DNA of 64,000 bases from Gymnothorax reevesii (taxonomy: Eukaryota > Chordata > Actinopteri > Anguilliformes > Muraenidae), in assembly GCA_029721435.1 (NCBI GenBank), contig CM056574.1, forward strand, positions 558,001 through 622,000. Direction: 5' to 3'. Under the pieces are notes generated by a model. It searched no databases. It was given only the letters and a program-made list of their open reading frames with translations, and was not told where the DNA came from. This document shows positions 1-11,716 of the stretch, in pieces. The number at the start of each line of letters is the position of its first letter. Positions within the stretch are counted from its first letter, which is position 1. Position numbers and translations under genes: made by a program.

Positions 1-420
1 TTCAAACAATACTTCCATTATACAGCTATTTACTTACTAATGGAATGTAGTTGAAATGGAAGTTCTCTGATGATGTGTAGTAGCAGGAGCTCGGCTTCTG
101 CGAGCTCCTCTCTGGCAGTACCATCCATGATGACAGGCAAAATGGGCCAGTACAGGTTCTGTCTGCACTGTAACGCCTTTTCTGCTCAAAACTGAATTTA
201 ATATTTTTACTTATGCCTTTAGTGTTTTAAGCATTTAGGTCACTATGATTGGACAAAGTGATTAAACCAGTATTATGATTGGATAGAGCTTATCTAGACC
301 TTTACAATGATATAAAAATGTCATTTTACCCAAAAATGTCACTTACGCCCTTTGTGCTCCAAAACCTCAGTTTAGCAAGTAATTAAGTTAACCGGCATCA
401 GGTGTGTAACATGATTGGCT
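1..420. other. No gene recognised; small perfect hairpin
   Basis: No coding potential is visible. Positions 85-93 and 101-109 form a perfect 9-bp inverted repeat (AGGAGCTCG / CGAGCTCCT) around a 7-nt loop. A short direct repeat, TTATGATTGGA or close to it, occurs twice near 243-285. The stretch lies just before a Tc1-like transposase remnant and may include its untranslated leader, but no terminal inverted repeat was found. Confidence 0.4.
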
Positions 421-957
421 ATAAAAGGGATGTCTTAGAGAGGCTGAGTCTCTCAGAAGTAAAGATGGCCAGAGGCTCTCCAACCTGTGAAGGCTTGAGT
501 AAAAAAAATTGTGGAATACTTTAAAAACAATCTTCCTCAATGTAAAATTGCAAAGGCTTTGAAGGTCTCATCATCCACAGTGCATTACATCATCAAAAGA
601 TTCAGAGAAACTGGAAAAATCTCTGTGCGTAAGGGACAAGGCCGAAGACCTTTACTGGATGCCCGTGATCTTTGGGCCCTCAGACGCCACTGCATCCCTC
701 ACCGGCATGATTCTGTCATTGACATTACTAAATGGGCCCAGGAATACTTCAAGAAACCACTGTCTGTAAACACAGTCTGCCTTGCCATCCACAGATGCCA
801 CCTAAAACTCTATCATGCAAAAAGGAAGCCATTGTTGAGCATGATCCAGAAGCGCTGCCGTGTTTTGTGGGCCAAGGCTCATTTAAAATGGACTGTAGCA
901 AAGTGTCAAAGTGTCCTGTGGTCAGACGAGTCCAAATTTGACATGCTGCTTGGTAAT
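421..957 (+). pseudogene. Tc1/mariner-like transposase, 5' half, frameshifted
   Basis: This is the N-terminal half of a Tc1-family transposase, the enzyme that cuts and pastes the element at TA sites. The ATG at 465 opens with [14 protein letters not shown]. An A8 run at about 501-508 then shifts the frame by one base, and the protein continues from 511. Visible parts are the helix-turn-helix ([20 protein letters not shown]), a basic GRPR-like linker, a second DNA-binding helix region, and the first catalytic Asp context VLWSDESKF at about 917-943. Homology stops near 957, so the second Asp and the final Asp/Glu are missing. No terminal inverted repeats were found. It is a dead copy. The family assignment is firm; the element ends are not. 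Confidence 0.75.
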
Positions 958-1329
958 ATGGGTGGGATGCAGTTGGTTTGGGTTAGCATTGTTTGTTGCT
1001 CAAGCACCACCTGCTGGCCGCCTTGGCACTTGCCAGTTGCATTCTGAACAGGCCCATATTCAGGTTTCTTCTGCTCTTGTTCTGCATGTGAGGTTTCAGT
1101 ACCTTCACTTACGCCTTACTGTGCCGCTACACCCGTCAAACGCATTTGTTTTTGGTTATGGTGGAATGTGTGCTGTAAACTCCGGCGACGTCACTGTAAT
1201 CTATATTCTAGCATCTTTATTAATGCCTGCTGATCAGCTGTGAACTCTGGCTTCTTGTAAACATCCTGTCAAGTAATATTATTGATCAACAGATATTTTG
1301 TTGTACATTTTATGAGTATTAGCAGAAAT
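958..1329. other. No recognised feature
   Basis: Open frames here are short and resemble no family I know. The sequence follows the truncated transposase directly and may be further transposon debris. Confidence 0.3.
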
Positions 1330-1570
1330 TCTGCTGGGCTGGGCTCTGATAATTGGGGCTTGGCTGGTTTGGGCTCTGTTAGTCCGGGCTCTATTAACTT
1401 GGGCTGTTTTTGGCAGGACTGTTACACTGGACTCTTTTAGATTGAGCCACAATGGGCTGGGCTCTGTTAGGCTTGGCTCTGTTAAACTGGGATGTGTTGT
1501 GCCGGCTCTGTTAAGTGATGCTCTGTAAGGCTGGGCTCAGTCCTGTTTAGTGAGGCTCTGTAAGGCTGCG
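1330..1570 (+). repeat. Degenerate minisatellite, GGGCTCTGTTA motif
   Basis: The phrase GGGCTCTGTTA or a close variant (TGGGCTCTGATAA, CGGGCTCTATTAA, GGCTCTGTTAAG) recurs about every 20-45 bases. A shorter patch of the same motif lies at 6370-6440, so the repeat may be dispersed. Confidence 0.6.
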
Positions 1571-1741
1571 TTTCAACTGAGTGCAAAACGAATTTTTCGT
1601 GCGACCAGATTACATTCAAAGTCAATGCAAAGACACGAATACTCATGTAAAGACACTAGTTCACATTGGGTGACGCAAATCACGTGGGAGACGGGACACG
1701 CCGTGAATGGCTCACGCATTCGCCGCGAATGCATGAAATTC

Positions 1742-1908
1742 TTCTTCTTTCTTTTTAAAGACTTTTTAGGGGGAATTTTCCCCTTATTTGATAGTTATAC
1801 AGTATAGAGAGACAAGAATGTTGAGGAGAGGAATGGGGGAAGACATGCGGCAAATGACCCGAGCCGGAATCGAACACAGGTCGCTGCGAGAAGGACACAG
1901 CCTTTAAG
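1742..1908 (-). mobile_element. tRNA-derived SINE, 5'-truncated
   Basis: Read on the minus strand, the sequence has a polymerase III B box (TGTTCGATTCCGG) following TCGCAGCGACC. It continues with the body TCATTTGCCGCATGTC, a C/T-rich stretch, TATACTGTATAACTATCAAA and an A-rich end. This is a familiar fish tRNA-SINE layout. The A box and tRNA-like start are missing, so the copy is 5'-truncated. It is not a tRNA gene because no cloverleaf can be formed. Confidence 0.7.
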
Positions 1909-1912
1909 GTGC

Positions 1913-3588
1913 AGAGATGCCAAGTCTCACGTATTCGACATAGATCCCACGCATTTTTTAGGCTTATTCACTGTAGTCCGCAATTAGCCATTGAATGCTT
2001 AATGAGATTCTCCCGCGGAGTTAAAATCCTTGTGCATTGAAGTTTCAGTTTCACTTGCGGAAAGGTGGACCTCATCACAAGTAACATGGAAAGCGATTAT
2101 GACTCCAGACGTCTTCCTGTGCCTCTCTTTACTCAGGAAACAATGGAAACGCATGTGTTTCATGATCGTTTAAATTGTTTTAATGAAATAAGACCGCTTG
2201 AAACGTCTTTATGCAATTCCATTGCTTTTAATCCCGCAAGTAAAGACAAGCCTAAGAAGACAGGCTTCACTAAGATATTAGTGGGGAAATCCACCGTAAT
2301 GCACGTGTAACTGATTAACTTGATACACAACGACTTAAATTCCGCGAGTGAATTTCTTCAGTGCACTTGGATTGAATGATTGCTGACTACGGCACAGAAA
2401 CATGAATGCCACTAAGAGGAGAAACTCACGCCTAAGACGTAAGCCTTGGAATCTCTGTCAGTCTGGGGCGCATGTTCAAAACATTGCTCTTGTAGCCACA
2501 GATTTAACTTCGTCCAGTTGTTCGCACGACCGCGAACAGCGCAACATGCTCCCGAGCTGCGCAAGGACATTTTTAAATGCAACGGGGGCTGATAATTGTT
2601 TAGAAGAGAAAAAAGTAAACGTTCAAATAAAACGCAATGGGAAACAAAAACCAATAGAAACTAATGGCTCACTGCTACATCCGGTGTCTTACAGGAGCTT
2701 GTTCACATTCATCAAACTGAAACTGTCGCGGTTTTATTTACCAACTTTCGTTTTGAGACTTCTACACTGATCCCAGTTGGGTCAACACACAGTATCATCC
2801 GTTATCCATCGTGTCAGGGCAAAGACGGACTAAATGAAGACAAGTAAGTATGAACACTTAGTGCTGTTACCGTCGATACCAAAGCCTCGGAGCCTGTATC
2901 AAAAATGTGAAGCACTTCTTAACGGAGCTCCATGTCGAGGCTTGTATCGTCTCGGCGAAATGACGTCAGTCAATCAGTCGACTATAAAATGTCCCAGTTC
3001 TCTTCTGCAGCTTGTGGGTTGTTGTCAGTAGTTGAAGTTTGTCATGTGTGCGATGGAGCCAGCAAGAAAGAGAAAGTTGTTTACCGTTCAGGAATACTTT
3101 GATTTGATTTCACCGAATAAGGTCGCTTAGTGAGGCTATTAGGCCAAATTGTTGGACTATTGTGTGATGTCATGTTTTCAAGCCTTTTCAAATTTCCATT
3201 ACATTATAAATTCCCTTAATTTGATAGTTTTTCATTTTATTATTAGGGGAAACGCTTAATATTAAAAAAAAAATACAAAGCTCTTTGTTTCACATGCGCA
3301 TTCACTGCCTCTGTCCTGTCCCCGAGAGTATCTTTTAGTTTCGTTATAACATAACATGTGGTCAAAATACTTCATTTTATTTTGCATTTATTGATTCTGC
3401 CACTTTCGTGATGAAGGCTTAACTGCCCACTATTTCCTACGAAGCACAATTCGTATGTGTTTTTATTGACCAATAGGGGGCTCTAGAGTGCATTTGAAAC
3501 CTCAAGAAATGAACCACACTTCAACACATCTGGCTGGAAAGCTTCAACGCTTCATGAGGCTTCATCTTACCAGCACCATGAACACTTC
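1913..3588. other. Unassigned intergenic or intronic DNA
   Basis: No host exon was identified. A TATA-like CTATAAAATG at about 2979 is followed by a short frame beginning MEPARKRKLFTVQEYF at 3052 that stops near 3130. It resembles the start of a transposase-type ORF but is too short to assign. The first part (1913-2060) has transposon-like direct motifs but no visible ends. Confidence 0.3.
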
Positions 3589-4297
3589 CAGGGCCGGCGC
3601 TCGCCTGCACGATTGCCCAGGCAAAAATCCATCCCTTTATTGGCAGCAATTAGTCCTGGCTTGTTCTTAATGGTTTTCCTTTTAACGCATTTTCCAATTC
3701 AAGAATAATCAAGAGGCAATTGAAGACGCGGCTTCTCTCCCCCTATGTGATCTAACAGCAGCAAATGGGCTACATTCAGTTCAGAAAAATAATTAATTAT
3801 AATTAGGTCTATGCACTGGCACTCAGCAACGTAACTTTTTTCCAGCGAGAGCGGCATTTCAGAACTCTTCAGGTAATTCTGGTGACAAGTAAGTGGTTTC
3901 GTCCGTTTACATTTTGCAATCGGACAGCTGTCTATTTTTTACAGCAAGTTGCATGACCGTGCAGCAAAAACAGGCGTGTGCACTTGTCACCAAAATTACC
4001 TTCATTCGCTGCAGAGTTCTGAAATGCTGCTCTCGCTGGGAAAAAAAATTACCGTTGCTGAGTGCCAGTGCATAGACCAATTTATTAAATTATTTTTCTG
4101 TACTGACTGTAGCCCACTATTTTGTCGCTGTTAGATTGCATGGGGTAGAGAAGCCGTGTCTTCAATTACCACTTGATTATTCTTGAATTGGAAAATGTGT
4201 TAATAAAGCAAAACCATCTAGAATTAGCCAGGACTAATTGTAGTCAATAAAGGGATCGATATTTTACCTCAAATATAGCTGTCTAGCGCCGGCCCTG
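3589..4297. mobile_element. hAT-like non-autonomous foldback element
   Basis: The element begins CAGGGCCGGCGCT and ends with the reverse complement (AGCGCCGGCCCTG). It is flanked by a perfect 8-bp target duplication, AACACTTC, at 3581-3588 and 4298-4305. Nearly the whole element is an imperfect inverted repeat: arm 3589-3890 pairs with arm 3995-4297, leaving a loop of about 100 bases. Eight-base duplications and CAGGG termini are typical of hAT elements. No transposase is encoded, so it would need an enzyme in trans. Confidence 0.85.
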
Positions 4298-4305
4298 AAC
4301 ACTTC

Positions 4306-4850
4306 AGAATGAAGTTGTACCGATCTTAATACACAAAGCATACATATAAATTCATATATGCATATAACGACTAGTTTAGGTGACTGAGCGATTATATAAA
4401 GGGCAATCGTAGAGCTTATACTTTAGCTATGCCAAATAAAAGAACATAGCCTAAATATTGTTGATTTACAATTCCGTTTTTAGGTACGAAAAGATAAAAA
4501 AGAACACGGTAAACATGGCAGAGCTATTCTGCCGAGTGCACTTTGGTCCAGCCAGTGACGTTGTCCACTCCAGTTTTTTTACATCTCTGTGCCAAAGACC
4601 GTCTGCTATTCCCCCCCCACGTCTTTATTGATGTCAGATACACATGCAAAGACAAACCGAAGCTCGTTTCAGCGTCTGTCACCGCAACATGGTCACACAG
4701 ATGTTTATCTATCAGAGTGCAAATAATTGCCCGGACGTTTAATTGAACCCTGGGCATTTAATTGAACCGGGGTTTAAAATGCAAAATGAGGTAGGACCCC
4801 CGGCGGCTTTTTGCTCACTAGCGCTTATTTTCACGTGGGTGATTATTTGG
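4306..4850. other. No recognised feature
   Basis: Short open frames on both strands show no family resemblance. A C9 homopolymer lies near 4610. Nothing else can be supported. Confidence 0.3.
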
Positions 4851-6367
4851 TCATATATCGTCGCTGTCGGGCGCAAACCTCCTATGTCCAAAAATCATGA
4901 TTTTTATTTTTTTCCATAAATCAATACTATTGGTCACCCTTTATGTCTGAATGTGGTTTTACAAATATTTAACCACTGAAAATATTTAAAACCGCCTGTG
5001 ACTAGACCTCCTAACTCCATTGGATCCTGAAACTGTCGACCAAACATCCTAACTCCACCCCCACCCCTCCGCTATATTTTAAAGTACACCAGCAAGAGGA
5101 GCGGATACATTACTGTTGGATTTCACTGCGGTAACCAGCTCAAAGTGTTTTCATATAAGGCTTCGGTTACTGCAAATTCAATCAAAAAGTATGCAGTGTA
5201 CCTGATTCATCGATTTTAACAACGTGTCAAAGTACTGCACTTGGCAGCGATGTGATAAGAAATTACCAGAGCAACCTTATTCACAGCCTGTCTCTCGCTA
5301 GCTATCTTCAGATACTTCATTGAAAGTTATACTTATTTAAAAAAAAAAAAAGATGAAGCGCATTTATTCTATGGCAAGCTCTACAGACAGAACATAATCA
5401 AAACTGTTATTTAAGCACATTTGGGTGTCCAGCCTTTCTCAGGAAACAAACTTCTACACACACGGTGAGTCATTAGCAGGTGAAAGCGTCCAGTAAAAAC
5501 AGCTGGATGCCGACATGTTTTAAAGTAAAAGTTTTTTTTTTTTTTTGTAATTCAGTATCTTCAATCTGGAATACCTAATCAGGGAACTTTGCATGATCAC
5601 CTTGGCTTTTCCACATGCCCGGTCCCTTTCATCATATCAGGTAAACTTTCACAGTGTGCAAGTAAGTACCTTAATACATTCTTCTCAGCTGCTGCTATGT
5701 TTAAAACCATCATTTAATATTTGGTATAGGCAGAGGAAAATAGAATGCTGTCTGTTGATAGAGCTCAGATTCTTCCTTATGAGGGCCTGTCTGGTCAACT
5801 GGAGGCACCTAGGGGAACTCTAATCTACATAAACCTTCCCAGCAGACCCTTCCCAATTTGCATCCCTGTAGCACATTGGCCAATTGCGCGCTACTTCTGA
5901 AAAGAGCTGCCGAGCACTGCTGGTACATACGGCCACTGCTGGTTGATATGAGGCGGGGAGCGAACCCGCACTTCTGCTTCGCAACGCGATGCCTCGTTTT
6001 TTTTTTCATCTTCATTATTTCAAGATTTGCTCAGGACGTAAGAGTTTCCCAAAGCGCTCCTATCTCTAAGTTGATGATACCGTAATGCAATGAACTACTG
6101 CAGCCACTGCGGCCGTCATAATCAGTGATGGCAAAAACCTTGTATCTCCACTTTCGTTGGTCACAAACCTCCTAACTCCATGTGAGCTTGATTTGGATAA
6201 AATATTTATAAAGTATTGACACATTCAAATATCTGACTACATGTAAAGACAGAATACCAAATTTGATGACGTCGTGTCCAGTTATTACAAAACCACGCGG
6301 TTTTCTTTATTTCCTGAAAAGTAACAGTTTTGGACATTGGAGGTTTGCGCCCGACAGTGACGATATG
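4851..6367. mobile_element. 1.5-kb DNA element with 40-bp terminal inverted repeats
   Basis: The left end (about 4853-4895, containing ATATCGTCGCTGTCGGGCG then CAAACCTCCTATGTCC) is the near-exact reverse complement of the right end (about 6320-6365). A motif like AAACCTCCTAACTCC recurs inside near both ends (4995-5060 and 6165-6180). No transposase frame was recognised between them. Superfamily is not assigned because the target duplication is ambiguous: the ends themselves are ATAT palindromes. Confidence 0.65.
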
Positions 6368-6440
6368 GTATGTTAGCCTGGGCTCTGTTAAGTCCGGATA
6401 TGTTAGGCCAGGCTCTATCGGGGTGAGCTATGTTGGGCTA

Positions 6441-7427
6441 TTTTTAAACTAGAACTCTGTTTTTAAAAATCTTAGCACAAATGCAAAACAGTCACTTCCT
6501 TAAAAAAACCTTCAAACTTTGTCAACATGAAATGTAATTTTAAAAACCTTGGACTTTTCCCCCAAAAATTACATTTTGCCTTTGTGCAATGATAAATCAC
6601 TTATCAGTCCAGAGAATTTCATTCACTTCTGTTTCCCTAGCAGAGAAAATATATTTTGGAATGAGGTGCTGTCCCTCAGATGAACATCCTCATTTAGTGC
6701 CTCGTTTGCTTGAAGTTGGGAGATACAATGTGTAGTCAATCTTGACAGTGCCTGTAATGACATGGAAGGGCTTACCTTTTATCAGTTGCTGTTTTTTTTT
6801 GACAATGACAAAGAAATTATATTTTAAAAGAGTCTGAAATACTACAAAGTGCCAGTTTTTTGTCTAAACTCTACTTTGCTTTCCTTTGGGTTGATGTATG
6901 GTTTAGCATGTGGTCTAAGAAGTCCCCACTGGATCTTGTTCAAAATGTTAGTTATAAGCCATGTTAACCAAAGAAAGCGCATATTTTGCCATTTAACCCC
7001 TTTGCACAGAAGCCAAATATGGCTATTTCTGTGTTACCCTATTTAATGCCTTATAATTCAAAATCGAAGCTTTTTAGAGAGGGGGAATATGGCTCAACTG
7101 AGACAAGACACTTGCAGCATTTTGAATGCCATCATATTTCAATTTACATGATTTTTATAGAGAATAGTGACTACAAACATAAAAAATCTTCAAGAAAATT
7201 CAGCATTGAAATTGTAAAAGAAATAAATAAAAATTATACAGAGGAATAAAAAATAGCTGGGGGTAAAACAATACATTTCTGGGATCATAAACACTGAAAC
7301 CACTAGTATTCTTCATCTGAGCATGAAATACTAAATTATACACTCTTTAGAAGCCAAATAAGATTGCCTCTTTGAACCCAAAACATGCCTTTTGTATTCA
7401 CATTTTTACCAATGCCTCATTTGTATT
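6441..7427. other. No recognised feature
   Basis: AT-rich sequence with no convincing exon or repeat. It lies upstream of the first limch1 exon in the window and is presumably intronic. Confidence 0.3.
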
Positions 7428-7570
7428 AGGAATATCCCTACATTTATATGAGCAATATCTTTATGTTGACACCAGGAATATCTCCACATTTACATGAGGG
7501 ATATCTCCACATGTACGCCAGAATTATATCCTCATCTACACCAGGAGTATCTCCATATTTACACCAATTA
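7428..7570 (+). repeat. Minisatellite, about 30-bp unit
   Basis: About five diverged copies of a unit containing CACCAGGAATATCTCCACAT. It lies 170 bases upstream of the first visible limch1 exon. Confidence 0.65.
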
Positions 7571-7742
7571 TTCTCTTTGGTTCTTTTATCTTCGACTGAT
7601 ATCAAGCCCCGATGCTGGAATTTAATAAAATGTGTTAATTACATAAGTCTGTTGTATTCCCCTTCTCAACAAAAAATCAGTACTTTCCTAGGTGTCCCAT
7701 TCTGACTCCGACAATTTCCTGCTTCCTGTCTCCTCTCTGCAG

Positions 7743-7863
7743 GAGTGCAAGCCTCACGGACATGCACTCTGAGGAGGCGGAGCTCCAGCAGGAAAGCAGA
7801 TGTCGGGAACGGATGCACCAGCAGTACAACCAGCGCAGAGAGGAGGAGAGTCAGTGGCAGGAT
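7743..7863 (+). CDS. limch1: limch1 exon (1st in window): coiled coil ending QWQD
   Basis: The acceptor is TCTCTCTGCAG and the donor is GAT|GTGAGT. The first base completes a codon begun in an upstream exon, and the exon then encodes 40 residues ending HQQYNQRREEESQWQD. This is a charged helical segment, as expected before the DLARWKSRR block. It ends on a codon boundary and joins the next exon as QWQD-DLARWK, which matches the family pattern. The upstream partner exon was not found within 1-7742. Confidence 0.8.
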
Positions 7864-8500
7864 GTGAGTGAGTCACTAGAGGGCACTAAAGTCTCATATT
7901 CCTGCTAAGAGAGGGACTGACCCATCACCAAAGAAACACGCAACATGGGTTTGAACTTGGGGCATTCTGTATGCAACCGTAGAACTGCTAAGAATACTTT
8001 TCCCAAAATGAATAATGTATGCCAGTTTGAATGGGAGTTTTGTTCTTTTGTTATGACTTGAAAATCACAACAAAGAGAACCAGCAATGACAACGTAAACA
8101 AATCTATTCTTAATTGATTAGGTCTAAACATTTCTATAAATATTTCACTGAGTAATCCTCTAAAAACACTCTAATGCCACTATGTAACTCTGATGCAAAG
8201 AAAAGCCCCTACTACTGACCAAAATCACAGCATCTATAAATACTGAGAACATTCTGGAAAGATCTACAGGATTCCTGGGTGATCTGGCCTTCTCCAGGCA
8301 AGAAGATGCCAGAATCTTCTAGAAAGCACTAGTCTATTTCATCACAAACAAGTGGTCTTTCATCAGATCATGTGTTGCTACAAATAAACTGTTATACAGT
8401 CATACCAATCCATGTGACTGAGCTGGGTAGCCCAAGTCTTGCTGCTGTCTGCGCTTTTAGTTGATTTTTATTATTTTATCATTATTTTAGCATTTTATCG
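7864..8500. other. Start of intron 1, no recognised repeat
   Basis: Intronic sequence between the first exon donor and the 5' region of a LINE. No feature was recognised; the boundary with the LINE leader is uncertain. Confidence 0.3.
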
Positions 8501-8579
8501 TTTTGACATTGTTTTATTTTAATGTTTTATTATTTTGCTTGTTTTATCATTTTATTTGTTTTTATTTATTCTTATTGAA

Positions 8580-8580
8580 A

Positions 8581-8622
<42 letters not shown>

Positions 8623-8655
8623 TTTATTTTATTTTATTTTTTTTTTTATCGGAAA
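8580..8655 (+). repeat. (TA)n and T-rich microsatellite
   Basis: A TA run of about 17 dinucleotides is followed by TTTTA-type repeats immediately upstream of LINE ORF1. Confidence 0.85.
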
Positions 8656-8676
8656 AGCTGGCGGCAGTAATCGCCA

Positions 8677-9814
8677 TGACTGAGTGCTCTCGCTGTGCAG
8701 CACTCTGCCATACAATTTCAGATTTGGAAGATAGAATAAAAACGCTATATCAAATCAAAGAAGGCGAAGACTTACTCGTCTCCCTCTTGGTCTCCCAATG
8801 CTCCGGTGTTATGGCTGAGAACTCACACACCGGCCTTCCATGCAGCGAGTTGGGAGTCAGGCAAAACTCCATAACATGCTCTACTCCTGTTGTTACGGAG
8901 CCATGGATTCCTGTTGCGGGAAGGAGGGGACGCCATTCTTCCCGTCATCCAGGTAGAAAGCCCCTACTGATGCTGGAAAACAAATTCAGCATCCTGGAGG
9001 AAATGGCTACCCCGGTGGTGATGTATGCCTCTGCGGAGAGCCCAGAGAGATCGATGATGGCGTCTCCTGCACCTGCAGGAAGGCTCTATGCTCCAGCGGT
9101 GGGGCCGCGTCAGGTTGCTCAACCGATGCCGATGCCGGGGCAGGATCTATCGGGTAACACGCCAGCTGCCATGCCCTCTTGGCGAAGCACCGCGTCTCAG
9201 TCTTCTCGGATTTCCTGTGGTGAGCCGCATCTTGGTTCCTCCCTGAGCCGGCTGCAACCTGGCTTTCCCGGTGCTGGCCCACTGCCTCGTATTGCTCGCG
9301 AGATGCCACGCCGATCCTCACGTCAGGACGACCCATCAGTGCTGGTCATCGGCTCATCGATAATTAGGCACCTTCGCATTCCCGGGGCAGAAATTTTCTG
9401 CTATCCTGGAGCTCGGGTGTCTGACATTAGGGCAATATTGCCCTCCATCGTGCGCACCCACCCTGCAGCGAAAACTGTTGTGGTCCATGTCGGTTCGAAT
9501 GACATTTTTTTGCAGAGCTCCGTCGGCTTGGAGTCTGATTTTAAAGACCTAATTAACACTCTCTTAGAAACTGGCAAGGAGTGCGTGGTCTCCGGTCCGA
9601 TCCCATCGGTTTGATTTGGAGACGACAATTGCATATCTGGCTGAAAGGCTCCTGTAGCATGCGGAGTGTCCCTTTTGCGGATAACTTCTCGAGCTTCTGG
9701 AAGAGGAAATACCTTTTCGGACGAGATGGCTGTCATCTGAGTAAGAATGGCTCTTATCTTTTATCCAGTAATTTGGAATTGGCGGCCCAATCACTCCTCA
9801 CCCAAAATAAGTGA
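8677..9814 (+). pseudogene. LINE ORF1 with SGNH-esterase domain, frameshifted
   Basis: The likely start is the ATG at 8677 (MTECSRCAALCHTISDLEDR), which opens a predicted coiled coil. A variable Pro/Ser-rich linker follows. An SGNH-hydrolase-like domain then shows block I VIGSSIIRHL (about 9345), block III HVGSNDI (about 9490), and block V DGCHLSKNG (about 9725). Such esterase ORF1 proteins are known from CR1 and L2 LINEs. The frame breaks at about 9605-9630 and resumes in another frame to the stop at 9812-9814. The longer upstream extension of this open frame comes from the AT repeat and is not coding. Confidence 0.75.
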
Positions 9815-9929
9815 CTGCCGGTGAGTCCAATGCGGGGTAATTGTACAAGCAGCTTCAATCATTCCACTCCGGTTTCTCCTAGTTGTAATCACAGCTTGTG
9901 GATCTACGGTTCCTTCTTATAACAATTTT

Positions 9930-10560
9930 GTGATTGCAAAGCCTCCTAGTTTTCGCTTAGAATCGCAGGAAGATTTTGTTAAACTGAAAGGCTTGGGGAT
10001 TATCCATATGAATGTACGTAGTCTCCCATCAAAGATTGATTTTATCAAAGTTTGGGCTCTGCAGACGAACGCTGATATTTTTGTGTTCACTGAGTCTTGG
10101 CTGTCCGGCAAGGTTAATGATGACGTGATTTCCCTTGAGGGATACAATGTATATAGGTGTGACAGAGTCAGACCTTCTTGGGGTGGCGGTGTGGCCATTT
10201 ACCTGAAGGAATGTTTTATGGCTTCTGTTTTAAACTCTGTGTCATTGTACAGGTGCTTTGAATTTTTAGCTTTGAGTGTCGGGTTAGGTAATGGTGTGAA
10301 CTGTAACCGTCTAACTGTTATGGGGGTCTATAATCCTCCGTCGGCTCAATCCGATGCAATTGATAATTTAGCAAATTTGGTGTCTGCTCATGAAAACTCG
10401 GAAATCATTTTACTCGGTGATTTGAATATTGACTGGCTCTCCGATGCTTCAAATAGCTTAAAAGATGTATGCACTAACTTGAATATGTCTCTGCTGATCT
10501 CGCGTCCTACAAGGCCTGACCCTAAGGATCCTAATAGAGCTACTCTTTTTTTCATTCATC
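9930..10560 (+). pseudogene. LINE ORF2, endonuclease part
   Basis: An AP-endonuclease-like domain that would nick target DNA for reverse transcription. Visible motifs are GIIHMNVRSLPSK, the catalytic Glu in FTESWLS, GGGVAIYLK, GVYNPPSA and LLGDLNIDW. It runs into a SINE at 10551 and resumes at 10909 as TFLDLILTNRPHN, then meets stops at about 11055. Confidence 0.8.
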
Positions 10561-10908
10561 TTCTATACCCGCTTATTCCTCACTAGGTTCACGGGGCGAG
10601 CTGGAGCCTATCCCAGCTGGCTACGGGCAAAGGCTGGGACCCACCCTGAACAGGTTGCCAATCCATCGCAGGGCACACACACTATTCACAGACCATTCAC
10701 TCTCAGACTCATACCTATGGGCATTTTAGTGTCTCCAATTAACCTGAAATGCATGTCTTTGGACTGTGGGAGGAAACCGGAGTACCCGGAGAAAAGCCAC
10801 GCGAACACGGGGAGAACATGCAAACTCCACACAGAAAGGCCCAAGGCCGAACCCACGACCTTCTTGCTGTGAGGCAACAATGCTAACCACTGTGCCACCG
10901 TGCCGCCC
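10551..10908 (-). mobile_element. tRNA-derived SINE, full-length, inside LINE ORF2
   Basis: On the minus strand it starts GGGCGGCACGGTGGCACAG and has an A box (TGGCACAGTGGTTAG) and a B box (GTGGGTTCGG). The body contains TTTGCATGTTCTCCCCGTG and CAGTCCAAAGACATGCA, and it ends near GAATAAGCGGGTATAGAAG. It is flanked by an imperfect target duplication of about 14 bp (TAGAGC-T/A-ACT-C/T-TTTT) at 10535-10550 and 10909-10923. This widespread fish SINE interrupts the endonuclease frame. Confidence 0.88.
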
Positions 10909-11069
10909 TAGAGCAACTTTTTAGATCTTATTTTAACTAACAGGCCGCATAATTTGAAAGCTAATGGCATTTTTCCTCTTGATTTTCGTGACCTCTGCCC
11001 TGTAGCTTGTGTCAGGAATAATAGTATTCAAAAAAATCTGAATTCAGGGTTATAGTAAAAAGAAATTAA

Positions 11070-11716
11070 AATATTTCTCGGAACAAGCCTTTTTTGCATG
11101 ACTTGTTTCAGAGCGACATGCATTACTCTACTGCTATCACTGATCCTGATTTGGCGTTAAATAATTTTATTACGTCACTCAATACTGTGGCGGATAAGCA
11201 TGCCCCCTTTAAAAAGTTGAGGGTGAAGAGTTGGGTGAATCCTTGGTTTTACCCTGATATCTTGGAGCTGTGAAAAGCTCGGGATTTTGCATGGAAAAAA
11301 GCACGTGTTTCTGGGTTGCAGTCTGACTGGCAACATTTTCGTTGCCTTCGTAATAGAACCCTTACAGCTATTCGGCAAACCAAAGCGTCATATTATCTCT
11401 CCAATTTGTCTGACTCCGGCAACAATCCAGAGAAATTTTGGAGAACCTTTAAGTCCTTGTCTCAGTCCTCCTCTTCGGCTTTACCCAGTAAGATTTCCAT
11501 GGATTCTATTATTATCTCAGATAAAGCGGAACTTTGTGATATTTTCAATAAACATTTTGTTAATGCAGGTCTCCTCTTTGAAAATGTAGGGTTATTGCCG
11601 GGTCTCCCTAGCGGTGATGACAGGCCTTTTGCGCCTGTATCCCATAATTCCACCAGCTTTTCCTTGCGTCCTTTTTCCGAAAGGGAAGTGCTTGATGAAC
11701 TTCGTAGCATTGATCC
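11070..11716 (+). pseudogene. LINE ORF2, segment between endonuclease and reverse transcriptase
   Basis: Continues ORF2 with typical linker features: KHAPFKKLRVKSWVNPWF, a broken frame near 11270 (an in-frame TGA after DILEL), then LRNRTLTAIRQTKASYY and DKAELCDIFNKHFVNAG. It ends ELRSIDP at the solo-LTR insertion and continues KQSTGADKLNPG on the far side. Confidence 0.75.

Noticed and set aside
1857..1908. A tRNA gene on the minus strand
   Set aside because: Only a B-box half is present, followed by a SINE body; no cloverleaf is possible.
3052..3130. Start of a piggyBac-type or other transposase ORF (MEPARKRKLFTVQEYF)
   Set aside because: Too short, with a stop after about 25 codons and no downstream domain.
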